A stretch of 64,000 nucleotides of DNA from Candidatus Methanomethylicaceae archaeon. Lineage in GTDB: Archaea; Thermoproteota; Methanomethylicia; Methanomethylicales; Methanomethylicaceae. A model generated the notes under the pieces. The model ran no database searches and had not been told where the DNA came from. It saw only the letters and a program-made list of their open reading frames with translations. This document shows positions 53,372 through 61,976 of the stretch, one piece after another (the first letter of the stretch is position 1; the number at the start of each line of letters is the position of its first letter). The DNA lies in assembly GCA_026414165.1 (NCBI GenBank), contig JAOAJN010000002.1, positions 72,246 to 136,245 on the forward strand. Direction: 5' to 3'. A program made the position numbers and the translations under genes.

Positions 53372-55417
53372 ATGGAGGTAATTCTGTTGGACGCACTTTT
53401 GATCTTTCCACTAATATCCGGAATAATAGCATTGGTCTATGCCGCATATCTTGCCATGAGCGTTCTAAAGGAAGACGAGGGAACTGAAAAAATGAAAAGC
53501 ATTGCCAAGGCGATAAGGGAGGGCGCCAAGGCATACCTTAATAGACAGTACAAGACCGTCTTCATATTTGCGGCAGTCATAACCGTGGTACTTGCTATCG
53601 CAATAAACTGGCAGTCGGCCCTTGGGTTTATTGTCGGGGCGGCACTTTCGGCTTTGGCAGGCTACATCGGAATGAACATGACTGTTCAGGGGAACGTCAG
53701 AACGGCCAATAAGGCAAGGGAAGGTCTTGCAGCTGCACTCTCGCTCGCCTTTAAAGGAGGCGCAGTAACAGGGTTCTCAATCGTCGGTTTGGCGATCATG
53801 GGGCTCTCCATTTTCTATATAATATTCGGGGAGCCGTCATTGATGGTCGGATTTGGTTTTGGTGCTTGCCTCATAAGCCTCTTCGCCCGTGTTGGTGGTG
53901 GAATCTATACAAAGGCGGCCGACGTAGGCGCAGACCTTGTGGGAAAAGTCGAGGCGGGAATACCTGAAGATGACCCGAGGAACCCCGCGGTCATAGCGGA
54001 CAACGTTGGGGATGCAGTCGGCGACTGCGCAGGTATGGGTGCAGACCTATTCGAAACATACGTCGTCACAGCGCTGGCTGCGATGTTGCTCGGGTCTTCG
54101 CCATCTGTGAGGGCAGTCTTCGGCGTTAATGGGATTCTTTTACCGCTTGTGATAGGCGGACTGGCGATCTTTGCAACCATTATTGGAACATTCTTTGTGA
54201 GGTTGGGGAAGAGTAAGGCGATAATGAATGCAATGTACAAGGGTGTAATAGTGACAACAGTGATCTCTGCGATCGCATTTTATGTAGCAAACTTCTACCT
54301 CACAAAAGGGAACTTAGGCATATTTATTGCATCAATCGTTGGGTTACTGGTGATGGCTGCGATGGTGGCGCTGACTGAGTATTTCACTGCTTACAGGTAC
54401 AAGCCCGTTCTAACAATTGCAGAGGCTGCTAAGACTGGTGCTGGCACCAACGTCATAGCAGGGCTTGCTGTCGGATTGAGGAGCTCATTTCCACCCACCA
54501 TTGTTATCGTTGTTGGAATTCTGGTGGCTTACTTCGTATCAGGCGGTGCTACATCTCCAGAGATGGGAGTGTATGGCATTTCCATAGCAGCCGCGGCTAT
54601 GCTATCCGCCACAGGAATAATAGTCTCGGTGGATTCCTACGGACCGATCACTGACAATGCAGGAGGTATCGCTGAGATGGCGGGCATGCCTGACGACGTG
54701 AGGGCAGTCACAGATCCACTTGATGCTGTAGGCAACACCACAAAGGCCGTGACCAAGGGCTACGCCATAGGTTCAGCGGCACTAGCGGCGTTATCGCTCT
54801 TCGCAGCTTATAGGGACGAGATAGTTGTGAGGGGGCTTCCATTCACGCTGACCATAGATGATCCTATAGTCCTTGTAGGACTCCTGCTCGGCGCAGCCGT
54901 GCCTTTCCTGTTCACATCCTACCTCATGATGGCGGTGGGAAGAGCGGCTTTCCACGTTGTTGAAGAAGTCAGAAGACAGTTTAGGGAAATCAAGGGCATA
55001 CTTGAGGGAACGACAAAGCCGGAGTATGGTAGGGCGGTGGACATCGTAACAAGGGCAGCGCTTAAAGAGATGGCAATACCCGCGATCATCGCTGTGGGTT
55101 CGCCTCTTGTTGTAGGATTCCTACTCGGCTACAGGGCGCTGGGCGGCATGCTCATGGGCGTTATACTCTCTGGACTCATGCTTGCGATCCTTATGACGAC
55201 GGGAGGAGCTGCATGGGATAATGCTAAGAAGTACATCGAGCTCGGCAACTTCGGAGGTAAGAGGAGCCCGGCTCATGCAGCGGCAGTGGTCGGGGATACC
55301 GTCGGAGATGCTTTTAAGGACACCGCAGGGCCCGCAATAAACCCGCTGATAAAGGTCATGAACACCATCGCCATATTGTTCTTGGTGCTAATACTTAAGT
55401 ACGCATTACTACTCTAA
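53372..55417 (+). CDS. hppA: Membrane proton-translocating pyrophosphatase, K+-independent type
   Basis: A 681-residue pump with about 16 helices. Catalytic loops '[53 protein letters not shown]', split in the sequence at 53906 onward, and '[11 protein letters not shown]' and '[19 protein letters not shown]' are complete. In '[10 protein letters not shown]' the lysine (residue 458) and the threonine three residues on are those of potassium-independent, proton-pumping enzymes; sodium- and potassium-dependent ones have Ala and Gly. TATA at 53342-53348 predicts a leaderless ATG, but GGAGGT inside the codons could serve a TTG at 53387. It uses pyrophosphate to energise the membrane. Confidence 0.95.
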   Translation: MEVILLDALLIFPLISGIIALVYAAYLAMSVLKEDEGTEKMKSIAKAIREGAKAYLNRQYKTVFIFAAVITVVLAIAINWQSALGFIVGAALSALAGYIGMNMTVQGNVRTANKAREGLAAALSLAFKGGAVTGFSIVGLAIMGLSIFYIIFGEPSLMVGFGFGACLISLFARVGGGIYTKAADVGADLVGKVEAGIPEDDPRNPAVIADNVGDAVGDCAGMGADLFETYVVTALAAMLLGSSPSVRAVFGVNGILLPLVIGGLAIFATIIGTFFVRLGKSKAIMNAMYKGVIVTTVISAIAFYVANFYLTKGNLGIFIASIVGLLVMAAMVALTEYFTAYRYKPVLTIAEAAKTGAGTNVIAGLAVGLRSSFPPTIVIVVGILVAYFVSGGATSPEMGVYGISIAAAAMLSATGIIVSVDSYGPITDNAGGIAEMAGMPDDVRAVTDPLDAVGNTTKAVTKGYAIGSAALAALSLFAAYRDEIVVRGLPFTLTIDDPIVLVGLLLGAAVPFLFTSYLMMAVGRAAFHVVEEVRRQFREIKGILEGTTKPEYGRAVDIVTRAALKEMAIPAIIAVGSPLVVGFLLGYRALGGMLMGVILSGLMLAILMTTGGAAWDNAKKYIELGNFGGKRSPAHAAAVVGDTVGDAFKDTAGPAINPLIKVMNTIAILFLVLILKYALLL

Positions 55418-55437
55418 CTTTTTATTTGGTGTCGACC

Positions 55438-55599
55438 TTGGTTGAAAGGACTTTTCTCGTGAGGGTCAAAGAGGACACATATATGAAGTTGCTCGAACTT
55501 CAAAAGCAGCTGAGGTTTCAAGACAACCAAGACCGCAGGAGAAAGACTATGGATTACGTTATCAGGCATTTGTTAAAGCATTATGAAGAGAAGGACTAG
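55438..55599 (+). CDS. Small basic protein, possible ribbon-helix-helix type
   Basis: A 53-codon ORF starting at a TTG. The protein reads as one short strand ('RTFLVRVKEDTY') followed by two helices ('MKLLELQKQLRFQDNQDRRR' and 'KTMDYVIRHLLKHYEEK'), the layout of a ribbon-helix-helix DNA-binding protein. Good codon use and a clean stop support that it is real. It lies 20 bases after the pyrophosphatase gene and may be co-transcribed. A weak GGTG precedes the start. An in-frame GTG at 55429 is an alternative start. Confidence 0.55.
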   Translation: MVERTFLVRVKEDTYMKLLELQKQLRFQDNQDRRRKTMDYVIRHLLKHYEEKD

Positions 55600-55727
55600 T
55601 TTGGACAGCTGAAATTTTTTATTGATTATTTATTGATTGTTTATTTATTATTTTGACTATAATTTAATTAAAATTTACGAGGATCTCAAATTTGATCGAC
55701 TTCCTACTTGAAATCATTTAAATTTTT

Positions 55728-56708
55728 GTGTCAGGAAACATGAGTTTTGCCTCGGATACCCTAGGGACCTTCATCCTATCGTCGGTTTGCATGACTCTCG
55801 TCATCGGCACAAAGAATATTACACATAATGACGTATCAACTTTTCTGTTGAGACTTATGGTAGACGAGCATGTTATGGAGGCTCTGGGTCGGGCAAGGGT
55901 CGTCGTGAGGGACGGCAAGGTCGTTGAAGTGGGCGAGCCCATGATAAGGTCATGCCCTTTAGCTGAGAGGTTTGAAGAGCCTGTCCGGGATTTCACAAAG
56001 GAATCAATAAGAAAAAACATTGAGAATAGGATAAGGAAAGTTGGGATGTTCACAAAGGAAAGGGTCGTAGTCTCGGACAAGGACTTTGTTCCATTCGGCG
56101 CTTCTGAGATGATAAGCTCCGGTATAAGGCAAAAAATCCTCGATGGGGCGGTCATTGTGTGTGAGGGGGCGGGCACTGTCGTGACTAACAACCCTCTGTT
56201 GGTACAAGGAATTGGCGGACGCATGTCGGGGCTTATCAAGACCGCCCCGATCCCAGAAATCATAGAGTCCATAGAACGTAATGGCGGTGTAGTGTTTGAT
56301 AAAAAAGCAGCAACCATAGATCAGGTCGGTGGAGTGGCGCTGGCTCATAGATTGGGGCTCTCAAGGGTTGCAGTCACAATAACTAATCCCAAGGAGGGTG
56401 AGGATATCAGGGCTAGCTTTCCTGAGGCGACAATCTTTGGCGTACACCTCACCGGAATTTCAAAGGAAAACGCTGAGCGGCTGGTCAGGGTTTGCGATCT
56501 ACTGACGGGTTGTGCATCAAAGTGGGTTAGAGAGATCGCGGGAGAGAAGGCTCTGCTCCAAGTTGGCTCGTCCATACCAGTCTTCGTGATGACTGATAAA
56601 GGGAAAGAACTCGTGCTCAATAAAATCAAGGGCATTAATGCTCAGATGCTCATAAAACTTCAGAGACTTCCCTATCAGGGAGAGCGGCACCCGGAGCCTT
56701 TAATATGA
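55728..56708 (+). CDS. Methanogenesis marker protein 8 (DUF2099)
   Basis: A DUF2099 protein (326 residues from the GTG at 55728). 'DEHVMEALGRARVVVRDGKVVEVGEPMIRSCPLAERF' and 'MFTKERVVVSDKDFVPFGASEMISSGI' and 'GAVIVCEGAGTVVTNNPLLVQGIGGRMSGL' are diagnostic. The family is found chiefly in methanogens, where its role is not established. The first 43 residues before MVDEHV are atypical, so the start could be the ATG at 55740 or at 55857; a TATA-like TTTAAAT at 55717-55723 favours the upstream options. Confidence 0.85.
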   Translation: MSGNMSFASDTLGTFILSSVCMTLVIGTKNITHNDVSTFLLRLMVDEHVMEALGRARVVVRDGKVVEVGEPMIRSCPLAERFEEPVRDFTKESIRKNIENRIRKVGMFTKERVVVSDKDFVPFGASEMISSGIRQKILDGAVIVCEGAGTVVTNNPLLVQGIGGRMSGLIKTAPIPEIIESIERNGGVVFDKKAATIDQVGGVALAHRLGLSRVAVTITNPKEGEDIRASFPEATIFGVHLTGISKENAERLVRVCDLLTGCASKWVREIAGEKALLQVGSSIPVFVMTDKGKELVLNKIKGINAQMLIKLQRLPYQGERHPEPLI

Positions 56709-57523
56709 CTTAGTCTTATGACGAACTCGCAGTAAGGATCACCTTTATTCACACATTTTGTCTCTATACCACGGCAAGGACCATTAAATAAAACGCTGAT
56801 AAGACCGACCAAAAATCCTCTGAGAAAGCTGTTCTGGTAACCTTCGATTTCTTTGGTAGCCATCTCTTCAAAGTTGTCCCGCACTCTTATGACTATCCTG
56901 TTTCCCTTATCATCACACTCGACAAGTTCAAAGAGGCCCCAGCCAAAGCTCTGAAGTCTTGCAAAGGCCATCTTCATTCTCTCAACGTTGCTCAATGAGC
57001 CTTTCAGTTTAATAAGGGCAAGCCCCTTTCCCTCGCCAGCGTCGTTGCCCATGAACCAGAGGAGCGTCATCCCACCTGCCCCAAACCTCTTTATTAGTCC
57101 TTGAAATAGCGTCTTCCAAGTTTGAATGCTTAAAGCAGCAACTGGGGAATACTCTTCAGAAAAGTTGAATATCAGGGGAAATCCTTTTACGTTATAGATA
57201 AAGCCAGGTATATCCGTTTCGATGCACTCAATTGAGACCAATCTCTGACCAAAAACGCTCCTTATTTCTTCTAAGATCTCTTCCTTCTGACCCTCCTTTC
57301 CACTGAGATCTACTATGACAAAATCATAAGCTAAATAGTCCTTTTGGTGGGACGTAATATTCAGTAGGAGAATTCCCCTCCTGTTGAAAATTTTAACGAG
57401 TTCTGCAGTTGGGCCAAACTCTGGAAGCTCTATTTTAGAAACTATGTACAGTCCACAATAACTTCTTCCAGGCGCATAATAATGATCAGAGAGGTGGACA
57501 GGCACTTGCAATAAAGGCACCAC
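56675..57523 (-). CDS. V4R (4-vinyl reductase) domain protein
   Basis: A 282-residue protein. The last 100 residues are a V4R domain: 'FLRGFLVGLISVLFNGPCRGIETKCVNKGDPYCEFVI', with the conserved cysteines that bind a ligand or metal in related sensors and in bacteriochlorophyll enzymes. The N-terminal 130 residues hold ACT-like alpha/beta pattern ('YCGLYIVSKIELPEFGPTAELVKIFNRRGILLLNI'), suggesting a two-part small-molecule sensor. It is transcribed divergently from no gene nearby; it overlaps the convergent DUF2099 gene at the 3' ends by 34 bp. Confidence 0.75.
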   Translation of the reverse strand: MVPLLQVPVHLSDHYYAPGRSYCGLYIVSKIELPEFGPTAELVKIFNRRGILLLNITSHQKDYLAYDFVIVDLSGKEGQKEEILEEIRSVFGQRLVSIECIETDIPGFIYNVKGFPLIFNFSEEYSPVAALSIQTWKTLFQGLIKRFGAGGMTLLWFMGNDAGEGKGLALIKLKGSLSNVERMKMAFARLQSFGWGLFELVECDDKGNRIVIRVRDNFEEMATKEIEGYQNSFLRGFLVGLISVLFNGPCRGIETKCVNKGDPYCEFVIRLSHIKGSGCRSP

Positions 57524-57609
57524 ATTTATGCATTGTTTCTTATTCTATTTAAGAAATTTTATTTTTGAGAAGATAACAAACGTGAGTGTAGATGATTCTT
57601 TGTTATTAT

Positions 57610-58395
57610 TTACTGTTCCTTTAAAGTCCAACCTTCTTGAGTTTTGATCACTAGTCCTTTTCTTCTCAGATCTCTGAGTGCCGAGGTTACTACATTTCTC
57701 CTTAGACCCAAATGACTCATTATCTCGATGTAAGTAGATGTTACCCCCCTCTGTTTTAAAAAGTTAAGAATTAGGCTCTTTGTGTATGCTGCCCTGGAAG
57801 ATTTTGAAAAGTCTTCTCTCATAGGATAAACGCATCCGGGCAACCCAAAGACGGCCGTTCCGTCCTCTAGCCTGCATATTGAAATAATGTTACCTCTAGA
57901 GCGGAGCGATCTTAGCTGGGCGTAAGCGGTCCTCTCACCAAACCTCAACCTCAGCCTTGAGGTTATTTCTTTGAGGGTCAAGCACTCTTTACTCAAAATA
58001 TCTAAGATCTCGCCCCTGCATTCCCTTGCCAACTTTCGATTTCTCATATTCATTAGGAGAGAGCGGGTTGAATTGTTGACCTCGACCAGATCTCCACCGC
58101 TCAGTGCAGTCCTCAAATTCTGATCGTCCCCCTTCATGACTAGGTATATGCCAAAGTTGAGAGCCAAGTTTATAGAGTCTTGATCGATAGTCCCTCGTGT
58201 GGCTATCATAATTGACCTTGCATCCCTTGTTTTACGAATGTCCAAAAGTTTCACAAGTTTCTCATAGAATTTGGTCTTCTTTTTTAGAAACTCTACTGCT
58301 ATCGGCGGCGGTCCAGGAGAGTAGTAATCCAGCAGCCAGTTCTTGCTTCCTGACACTACCACATTTTTTTCTCCAGGAATTTCAGGACTATCCAT
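57610..58395 (-). CDS. Winged-helix transcriptional regulator
   Basis: A 261-residue protein. The N-terminal 110 residues are an alpha/beta domain resembling a PLD-like or sugar-sensing regulator half ('RSIMIATRGTIDQDSINLALNFGIYLVMKGD'). Two winged helix-turn-helix modules follow: about 128-175 ('ILSKECLTLKEITSRLRLRFGERTAYAQLRSLRSRG') and about 208-258 ('NFLKQRGVTSTYIEIMSHLGLRRNVVTSALRDLRRKGLV'). It probably controls itself or nearby genes. TrmB-like in outline, but not assigned. Confidence 0.7.
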   Translation of the reverse strand: MDSPEIPGEKNVVVSGSKNWLLDYYSPGPPPIAVEFLKKKTKFYEKLVKLLDIRKTRDARSIMIATRGTIDQDSINLALNFGIYLVMKGDDQNLRTALSGGDLVEVNNSTRSLLMNMRNRKLARECRGEILDILSKECLTLKEITSRLRLRFGERTAYAQLRSLRSRGNIISICRLEDGTAVFGLPGCVYPMREDFSKSSRAAYTKSLILNFLKQRGVTSTYIEIMSHLGLRRNVVTSALRDLRRKGLVIKTQEGWTLKEQ

Positions 58396-58669
58396 AAGTA
58401 TCGCTGTTCAATATAGTTTTTGCATTATTTAGAGTTTATGGTTTTTTATTTTAAAGCTTAAGATAACAGGCTCCATGAGTTTTAAGAAATACTTCTAGCT
58501 TCCTTATTTCAATGTAAATTTGTAAACTAGTAAACATAATTGAACAAACGCTTAGAAGAATAGGTCAAAAAGGCAAATATATTGCTATTGATTTACCTTT
58601 TAGGGCTTTGCATTTATTAAAGATAAACGTTTACTTTTATTATTTATTTTATCATTTAGTTTATACATA

Positions 58670-58967
58670 ATTTTACTTTTCGACGTTTGTACACTGTATA
58701 ATGCACTATTAGTAAAACTCGATGTTGGCGCACCATCAACGGATTTCCCAATCTATTTCCGATTGGGAAATGATGGAGAGTCAGTGCGAAAGCTCTTCGA
58801 ACTTTCCCTAACAAGGGCGGCCGCCTACAGCAACGACTCTAATTGTGGTAAAAATTGCATTATAGAATTGTCTGCAGATATCTAGAGAGTATCCCCGTAA
58901 ACTGATGATCAAGTTCCTAAAGGACCTGTATAGGATTGATCTAAAAATCACCAGGGCTCTTATGTAG
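58670..58967 (+). pseudogene. Possible decayed coding remnant (or structured RNA)
   Basis: One frame is open from 58670 to the TAG at 58883-58885 with protein-like composition ('LVKLDVGAPSTDFPIYFRLG' and 'RKLFELSLTRAAAYSN'), but no ATG or GTG start. A second frame picks up at the same point and reads 'REYPRKLMIKFLKDLYRIDL' to the TAG at 58965. A frameshifted remnant is the simplest reading. An 11-bp perfect hairpin (ATTTCCCAATC / GATTGGGAAAT, 58743-58771) lies inside and leaves a structured RNA open. No family recognised. Confidence 0.3.
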
Positions 58968-59157
58968 CATGATTTTGATAAATGATATTGTAAATAATTT
59001 TTTTAGAAAATATAAATCATTATATAAAATTTAAAATACAAAAAATTAAGAATTTTTAATTTTATTGTGAAAATTAATTTTTACTTGAAAATTCTTATAT
59101 GTAACGTAAATTGAAGATTGACGAGAAGGGCAGGCGTTTTATCTGTCTAACCATTTA

Positions 59158-59173
59158 ATATGATGCATCATAT
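59158..59173. promoter_or_regulatory. 16-bp perfect palindrome upstream of the P-loop gene
   Basis: ATATGATGCATCATAT, immediately downstream of a TATA-like TTTAATA (59154-59160) and 45 bases before the next start codon. Its position and symmetry fit an operator. Confidence 0.45.
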
Positions 59174-59217
59174 GACCTTTCAGAAGTATTGAATTAATGT
59201 GTTGAGGAGGAGAGCCT

Positions 59218-59784
59218 TTGAGAAGTTACGATGTTGATTTTAAGACTCTCATCGGAAAAAAGACGCTAATAAAGGGAGATGTTGGGACGGGTAAAACGCG
59301 GCTAACTGAGAATATTCTCCAGACCGCTGTAAAGTTTCTACCCCCTGGGCACATCACAGTCATAGACCTTGCACCCCAAAGGATGATTGTGGGCGATCTC
59401 AGGGTGGGCGGATCGATCTCTGTTCCCAACGAGGTAAAGTACTTGAGACCATCAAAGGTATGGGCACCAAGGCTTGAGGGTAAGACTAAAGAAGAAGTGA
59501 CGGCGTTAGCAAGGGCAAATGCCAGATCCATTGAGGCAATCTTTGATTTTTTCACCAGGTCCCCTTCGCCTGTCCTTTTTATTAACGATCTTACATTGTA
59601 TCTTCATGCTGGATCTTTGGAGAGGTTGTTGGAAACCATTAAATTGGCGGACACATTTGTAGGAAACGCCTACGAGGGGCGCAAACTTCAAGAGGATAAA
59701 GGGAGCGGCATCTCAGAACGTGAGAGACTTCTCTTAAAAAAACTGGAAGGATTTATGGATGTAATAATAGACATGAACCAGTGA
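59218..59784 (+). CDS. Small P-loop ATPase of unknown role
   Basis: A 188-residue protein with Walker A GDVGTGKT at residues 20-27 and a Walker B-like 'PVLFINDLTLYLH' near 117. It resembles stripped-down archaeal ATPases that act with membrane or DNA partners, but I cannot name the family. The TTG start follows GAGGAGAG. A tyrosine recombinase gene follows in the same direction, and an operator-like palindrome precedes it. Confidence 0.65.
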   Translation: MRSYDVDFKTLIGKKTLIKGDVGTGKTRLTENILQTAVKFLPPGHITVIDLAPQRMIVGDLRVGGSISVPNEVKYLRPSKVWAPRLEGKTKEEVTALARANARSIEAIFDFFTRSPSPVLFINDLTLYLHAGSLERLLETIKLADTFVGNAYEGRKLQEDKGSGISERERLLLKKLEGFMDVIIDMNQ

Positions 59785-59885
59785 AACACCCAGTAATTGG
59801 ATTTTCAAAGCGACTTTTTCCATATCGGCTTTTATATATCCAATAGCTTGATAGGTTTATTGAAATATATTTTCCATAGAGTATT

Positions 59886-60482
59886 ATGGTGAGCAGGTGT
59901 TACAAGGTGTCAGAGCAAAAACAAAGGCTAAAGCTCAAAGATGTGCCATCTTGGAGCGATGTAGAAAAGATGCTCACTACGATGATCAGAAAATACAAGT
60001 CCGGTGGGACCTCCCTGAGAGATCTGTGCCTGATTGGATTGTTAGCCACAACTGGAATACGCACTTCTGAGCTCCTAGCGCTAATGCCAGCGGATTTCAA
60101 CTTTGAGGACGGCTTGATAACGATAAAGCAGCTCAAGAAGAAGGGCGAGTTCGTCAGGCAGACTGTGATAAGCCCAGATTTGAGACCATACTTAAAGGAG
60201 TATGTCTCAATTTTTTCACCTGACAAGCCCATATTTTCCCTTACCAGAAGGCAAGTGCTCAACATCACCCACAAGTATACGGAAGAGATCTTGGGGAGGC
60301 GATATCGCAACCATGCCTTCCGTCATGCCTATGCGATCAGGATACTCGAAAAGACTAGGGACGTGGAGCTCTGCAGACGACTCATTGGTCACTCAAGAAT
60401 AGAGACTGTCAAAATTTATCTGGATTTTGCGATCGGCGATAGAATCAAAGAGGTACTTGATGCAATAAAGATTGGGCGATAA
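59886..60482 (+). CDS. Tyrosine recombinase, catalytic domain only
   Basis: A 198-residue integrase/XerA-type recombinase with the full catalytic set: R59 (GIRTSELL), a lysine around 84-86, H143-x-x-R146 with H147, H169 (IGHS) and the nucleophile Y178 (KIYLDF). Normal XerA proteins have an additional N-terminal SAM-like DNA-binding domain; here only about 20 residues precede the catalytic fold. It is either a truncated integrase or a compact archaeal form. No attachment repeats were found next to it. A TATA box TTTATATAT lies near 59830. Confidence 0.85.
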   Translation: MVSRCYKVSEQKQRLKLKDVPSWSDVEKMLTTMIRKYKSGGTSLRDLCLIGLLATTGIRTSELLALMPADFNFEDGLITIKQLKKKGEFVRQTVISPDLRPYLKEYVSIFSPDKPIFSLTRRQVLNITHKYTEEILGRRYRNHAFRHAYAIRILEKTRDVELCRRLIGHSRIETVKIYLDFAIGDRIKEVLDAIKIGR

Positions 60483-60548
60483 GCTTTCATAGAAGATAAC
60501 TTGAATAAGTCTAAAATCTAAACAGAAATACAGAAAATTAAAATTAGA

Positions 60549-60563
60549 TAAAAAAATAAAAAG
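60549..60563 (-). terminator. Poly-T terminator after the surface protein gene
   Basis: On the minus strand, ten bases past the stop of the 60573-61868 gene: TTTTTATTTTTTT. Confidence 0.45.
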
Positions 60564-60572
60564 GATTTTTTA

Positions 60573-61868
60573 TCATACCCTTTTAAGTACGAAGATTATT
60601 GCAACTGCAATGGCTGCGACTATGACCACAACAATTATGTAAATCAGATAGTTGGAAGGAAGGGCTATTGAAAACATAAAAGCCTTGCTCGCAACGTTTC
60701 CTGCAACATCCTTCACTGAAACCACGACTATGTGCGATCCCTCGGAGAGGGTGCCTGAGTATGAAACAGAAGTCGCGTTGACTATAGGCGACACAGAAAT
60801 TCCATCGATCGTCATTGATACTGAGGAGGTGTTCAGGGCAATGTTGTCTGAGATCAATACTGTGAAGTTAACTTCCTTGCTTTGAAAAACTGTATTGTTG
60901 CCCAAGATATTCCCGGATATGGTCGGTGGGGTTGCATCGATTGTGAAGGTCCAGTTCTTTGTTGCCATATTGCCTGAAGTATCCATTAGAGACAGCTTTG
61001 CAAAGTAGATACCATCGGTCAAGTTCACAGAGGCAGCCATACTGGTCGATGTTATGGAACTCATAGTCACCGTGCTCTCGTTCAATTTTAAGTTGACGGA
61101 GTAAAGATCAACGGCTTTATTGTCAGAATAGGTTGCGTTTAATGTGATCAAGCGTACATTCAAGACTGCACCGTTTGGCGGGTAAAACGAAGATATCACG
61201 GGAGGTAAGAGATCAGGAGGCGTAACTGTAAAGTTCCAGGTCTTGGATGCCTTATTGCCAGCAAGGTCCTTAACTTCGAAGTAGACTGTGTGAGGGCCTT
61301 CGCTTAGACTCGTGACAGGAATATAGTCCGTTCTTGTGGAGGTTATGGTTGCGGCTGCCGTCACATCCAAACCATCCACCATCATCTTGACTGTTGAAAA
61401 ATCTATGGCTACATCATCGGAATATAAAACCGAGATTATTGGATTCAATATGCTTACCGTGGAGCCCTCTGCAGGCGAGGTCGAAGTGATCGTGGGTGGC
61501 GTTATATCGGTTATTGTTGATAATGTAAATGTCGTATTCTTGATCTGACCTACCGAATAAACCCTCGCCGTGTAAGTGCCATATATCCAAGAGCCTGTCG
61601 GAATTTTTAGGGGGATCCTGAAGCTCATTGAGAAATAGCCGTTGGCTGCAGACGTCTTGTAATCTATGTCGACCATAGTTCCGTAGGGGTTGTAAATTTG
61701 AATCGTAATGTCTGAATTCGGCTCCGTCGTTCCGCTGACATATATTACATCGCCAGGGTAATACACCTGCTTATCGGTACTGACGGTTAGGGGGGATGCC
61801 GACATCGTATTAATTAGGGGTAGGACAATAATTAGAGCCAATAATAAACAGAGCTTTCTCGAAAACAA
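60573..61868 (-). CDS. Membrane-anchored Ig-like surface protein
   Basis: A 431-residue exported protein: signal peptide (residues 1-24, ending near SAS), an MG2-like domain ('VSTDKQVYYPGDVIYVSGTT', about 28-115), three Ig-like repeats starting 'TPPTITSTSPAEGSTV', 'LPPVISSFYPPNGAVL' and 'TPPTISGNILGNN', each with a 'GxHxVxxxVKDxAGNxASK' ending, then one C-terminal transmembrane helix and a KR tail. An adhesive or envelope role is likely. Single-gene unit. Confidence 0.82.
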   Translation of the reverse strand: MFSRKLCLLLALIIVLPLINTMSASPLTVSTDKQVYYPGDVIYVSGTTEPNSDITIQIYNPYGTMVDIDYKTSAANGYFSMSFRIPLKIPTGSWIYGTYTARVYSVGQIKNTTFTLSTITDITPPTITSTSPAEGSTVSILNPIISVLYSDDVAIDFSTVKMMVDGLDVTAAATITSTRTDYIPVTSLSEGPHTVYFEVKDLAGNKASKTWNFTVTPPDLLPPVISSFYPPNGAVLNVRLITLNATYSDNKAVDLYSVNLKLNESTVTMSSITSTSMAASVNLTDGIYFAKLSLMDTSGNMATKNWTFTIDATPPTISGNILGNNTVFQSKEVNFTVLISDNIALNTSSVSMTIDGISVSPIVNATSVSYSGTLSEGSHIVVVSVKDVAGNVASKAFMFSIALPSNYLIYIIVVVIVAAIAVAIIFVLKRV

Positions 61869-61976
61869 ATTTTTTCGCCGTACTCAAGGAATTAATCGAG
61901 TTTATAAAAGCCTTCCGCATAGCTCCTCCGTTCTAATTTTTAGAATATTTTCATACTATATTCCAATAAAATGTTA

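Larger units (their letters stand above)
58396..59217. other. Gene-poor 820-nt gap with a GC-richer core
   Basis: Mostly very A/T-rich DNA without a start-to-stop gene. The core from about 58670 to 58967 is richer in G and C, and it contains the remnant described separately plus a long hairpin. No tRNA, repeat array or insertion sequence is visible in the rest. Confidence 0.5.
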
